The notes below the pieces were generated by a model. The model searched no databases and was not told where the DNA came from. It worked only from the letters and a program-made list of their open reading frames with translations. The translations under genes were made by a program, and so were the position numbers. DNA of 64,000 nt, taken from assembly GCF_030063335.1 (NCBI RefSeq), contig NZ_JASISW010000022.1, positions 31,220-95,219 of the forward strand. The letters are read 5' to 3'. This document shows, piece after piece, positions 63,920-64,000 of this stretch; position 1 is the first letter of the stretch; the number at the start of each line of letters is the position of its first letter. Source of the stretch: Rhodococcus sp. G-MC3 (GTDB lineage: Bacteria > Actinomycetota > Actinomycetes > Mycobacteriales > Mycobacteriaceae).

Positions 63920-64000
63920 TCAGCTCGCGAGCTGATCCGATTGTCGAGTGTAGTGGAGCTGTTCGCATTCGATCGGCGGGATGTCGCCGCAGAATCCGTA
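63920..64000 (-). mobile_element. IS3-family transposase OrfB, C-terminus (cut by window edge)
   Basis: The minus strand reads YGFCGDIPPIECEQLHYTRQ then SDQLAS and a stop at 63920. This is the C-terminal segment (GDIPPAEYE-x-x-Y) of IS3-family OrfB integrase-core transposases, 20 bp inside the terminal inverted repeat. The rest lies beyond 64000. Confidence 0.75.

Noticed and set aside
1..64000. CRISPR array, rRNA operon or complete tRNA gene
   Set aside because: No regularly spaced direct repeats, rRNA signatures or complete cloverleaf sequences were seen on either strand.

Overview
The window comes from a high-GC actinobacterium, most probably Rhodococcus or a close relative. The reasons are the strongly GC-biased third codon positions, dense ATGA/GTGA start-stop overlaps, GTG starts behind GGAGG-type ribosome binding sites, abundant TetR/ArsR/PucR/HxlR/XRE regulators and acyl-CoA enzymes, and families typical of Nocardiaceae (DUF5313, a cytochrome b561/molybdopterin fusion, an Rv0785-like FAD dehydrogenase). 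Genus is inferred from family content only; no search was run.

Positions 1-5120 hold a minus-strand L-rhamnose catabolic operon (mutarotase, MFS transporter, isomerase, aldolase/dehydrogenase fusion, and the first codons of the kinase at the left edge), preceded by a perfect LacI-type operator. Positions 5300-12000 carry unlinked metabolic genes: an FAD dehydrogenase divergent from a PucR-type regulator, a membrane molybdenum oxidoreductase and an amidase. Positions 12046-15922 are an amidohydrolase/amino-acid permease operon divergent from a TetR gene, with a perfect inverted repeat between them. Positions 16143-18353 hold an ArsR-type regulator with two matching inverted repeats, an unknown small gene, a truncated GTP-PEP carboxykinase remnant and a DUF5313 gene.

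Positions 18418-32170 are an amino-acid catabolism region. One part has a permease, a Leu/Phe-type amino-acid dehydrogenase, a fused indolepyruvate ferredoxin oxidoreductase and an Lrp regulator. The other has a permease, a lysine/arginine 2-monooxygenase, a nitrilase-family amidase, an XRE-cupin regulator and a ureohydrolase. The monooxygenase, amidase and ureohydrolase together fit the oxygenase route of arginine degradation better than the lysine route alone. The XRE gene is flanked by two near-identical 19-bp sites.

Positions 32171-34080 are a decayed integration site: a tyrosine-recombinase remnant, a copy of a tRNA 3' end and two small coupled genes. Positions 34417-41902 hold the most striking system: a TetR regulator and seven genes (GNAT, MDR reductase, p-cresol-methylhydroxylase-type flavoprotein, acyl-CoA-dehydrogenase-like flavin monooxygenase, cupin, MFS exporter, SDR), the last six joined by 4-base start/stop overlaps. 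A related operator-like sequence lies before both TetR and the operon. No pathway is recognised.

Positions 41903-64000 are an accessory zone rich in debris: a frameshifted Fic gene, a secreted beta-propeller, a sterol-desaturase/TetR pair with a near-perfect operator, remnants of IS1380, IS256, IS481 and IS3 elements, a graveyard of acyl-CoA genes (enoyl-CoA hydratase, acyl-CoA dehydrogenase tail, amidohydrolase tail), and an intact HxlR-controlled acyl-CoA operon with an acyl-ACP thioesterase. Near the right edge are a pair encoding a secreted hydrophobic protein and a small membrane protein, and a V8-like serine protease gene broken by one extra C.
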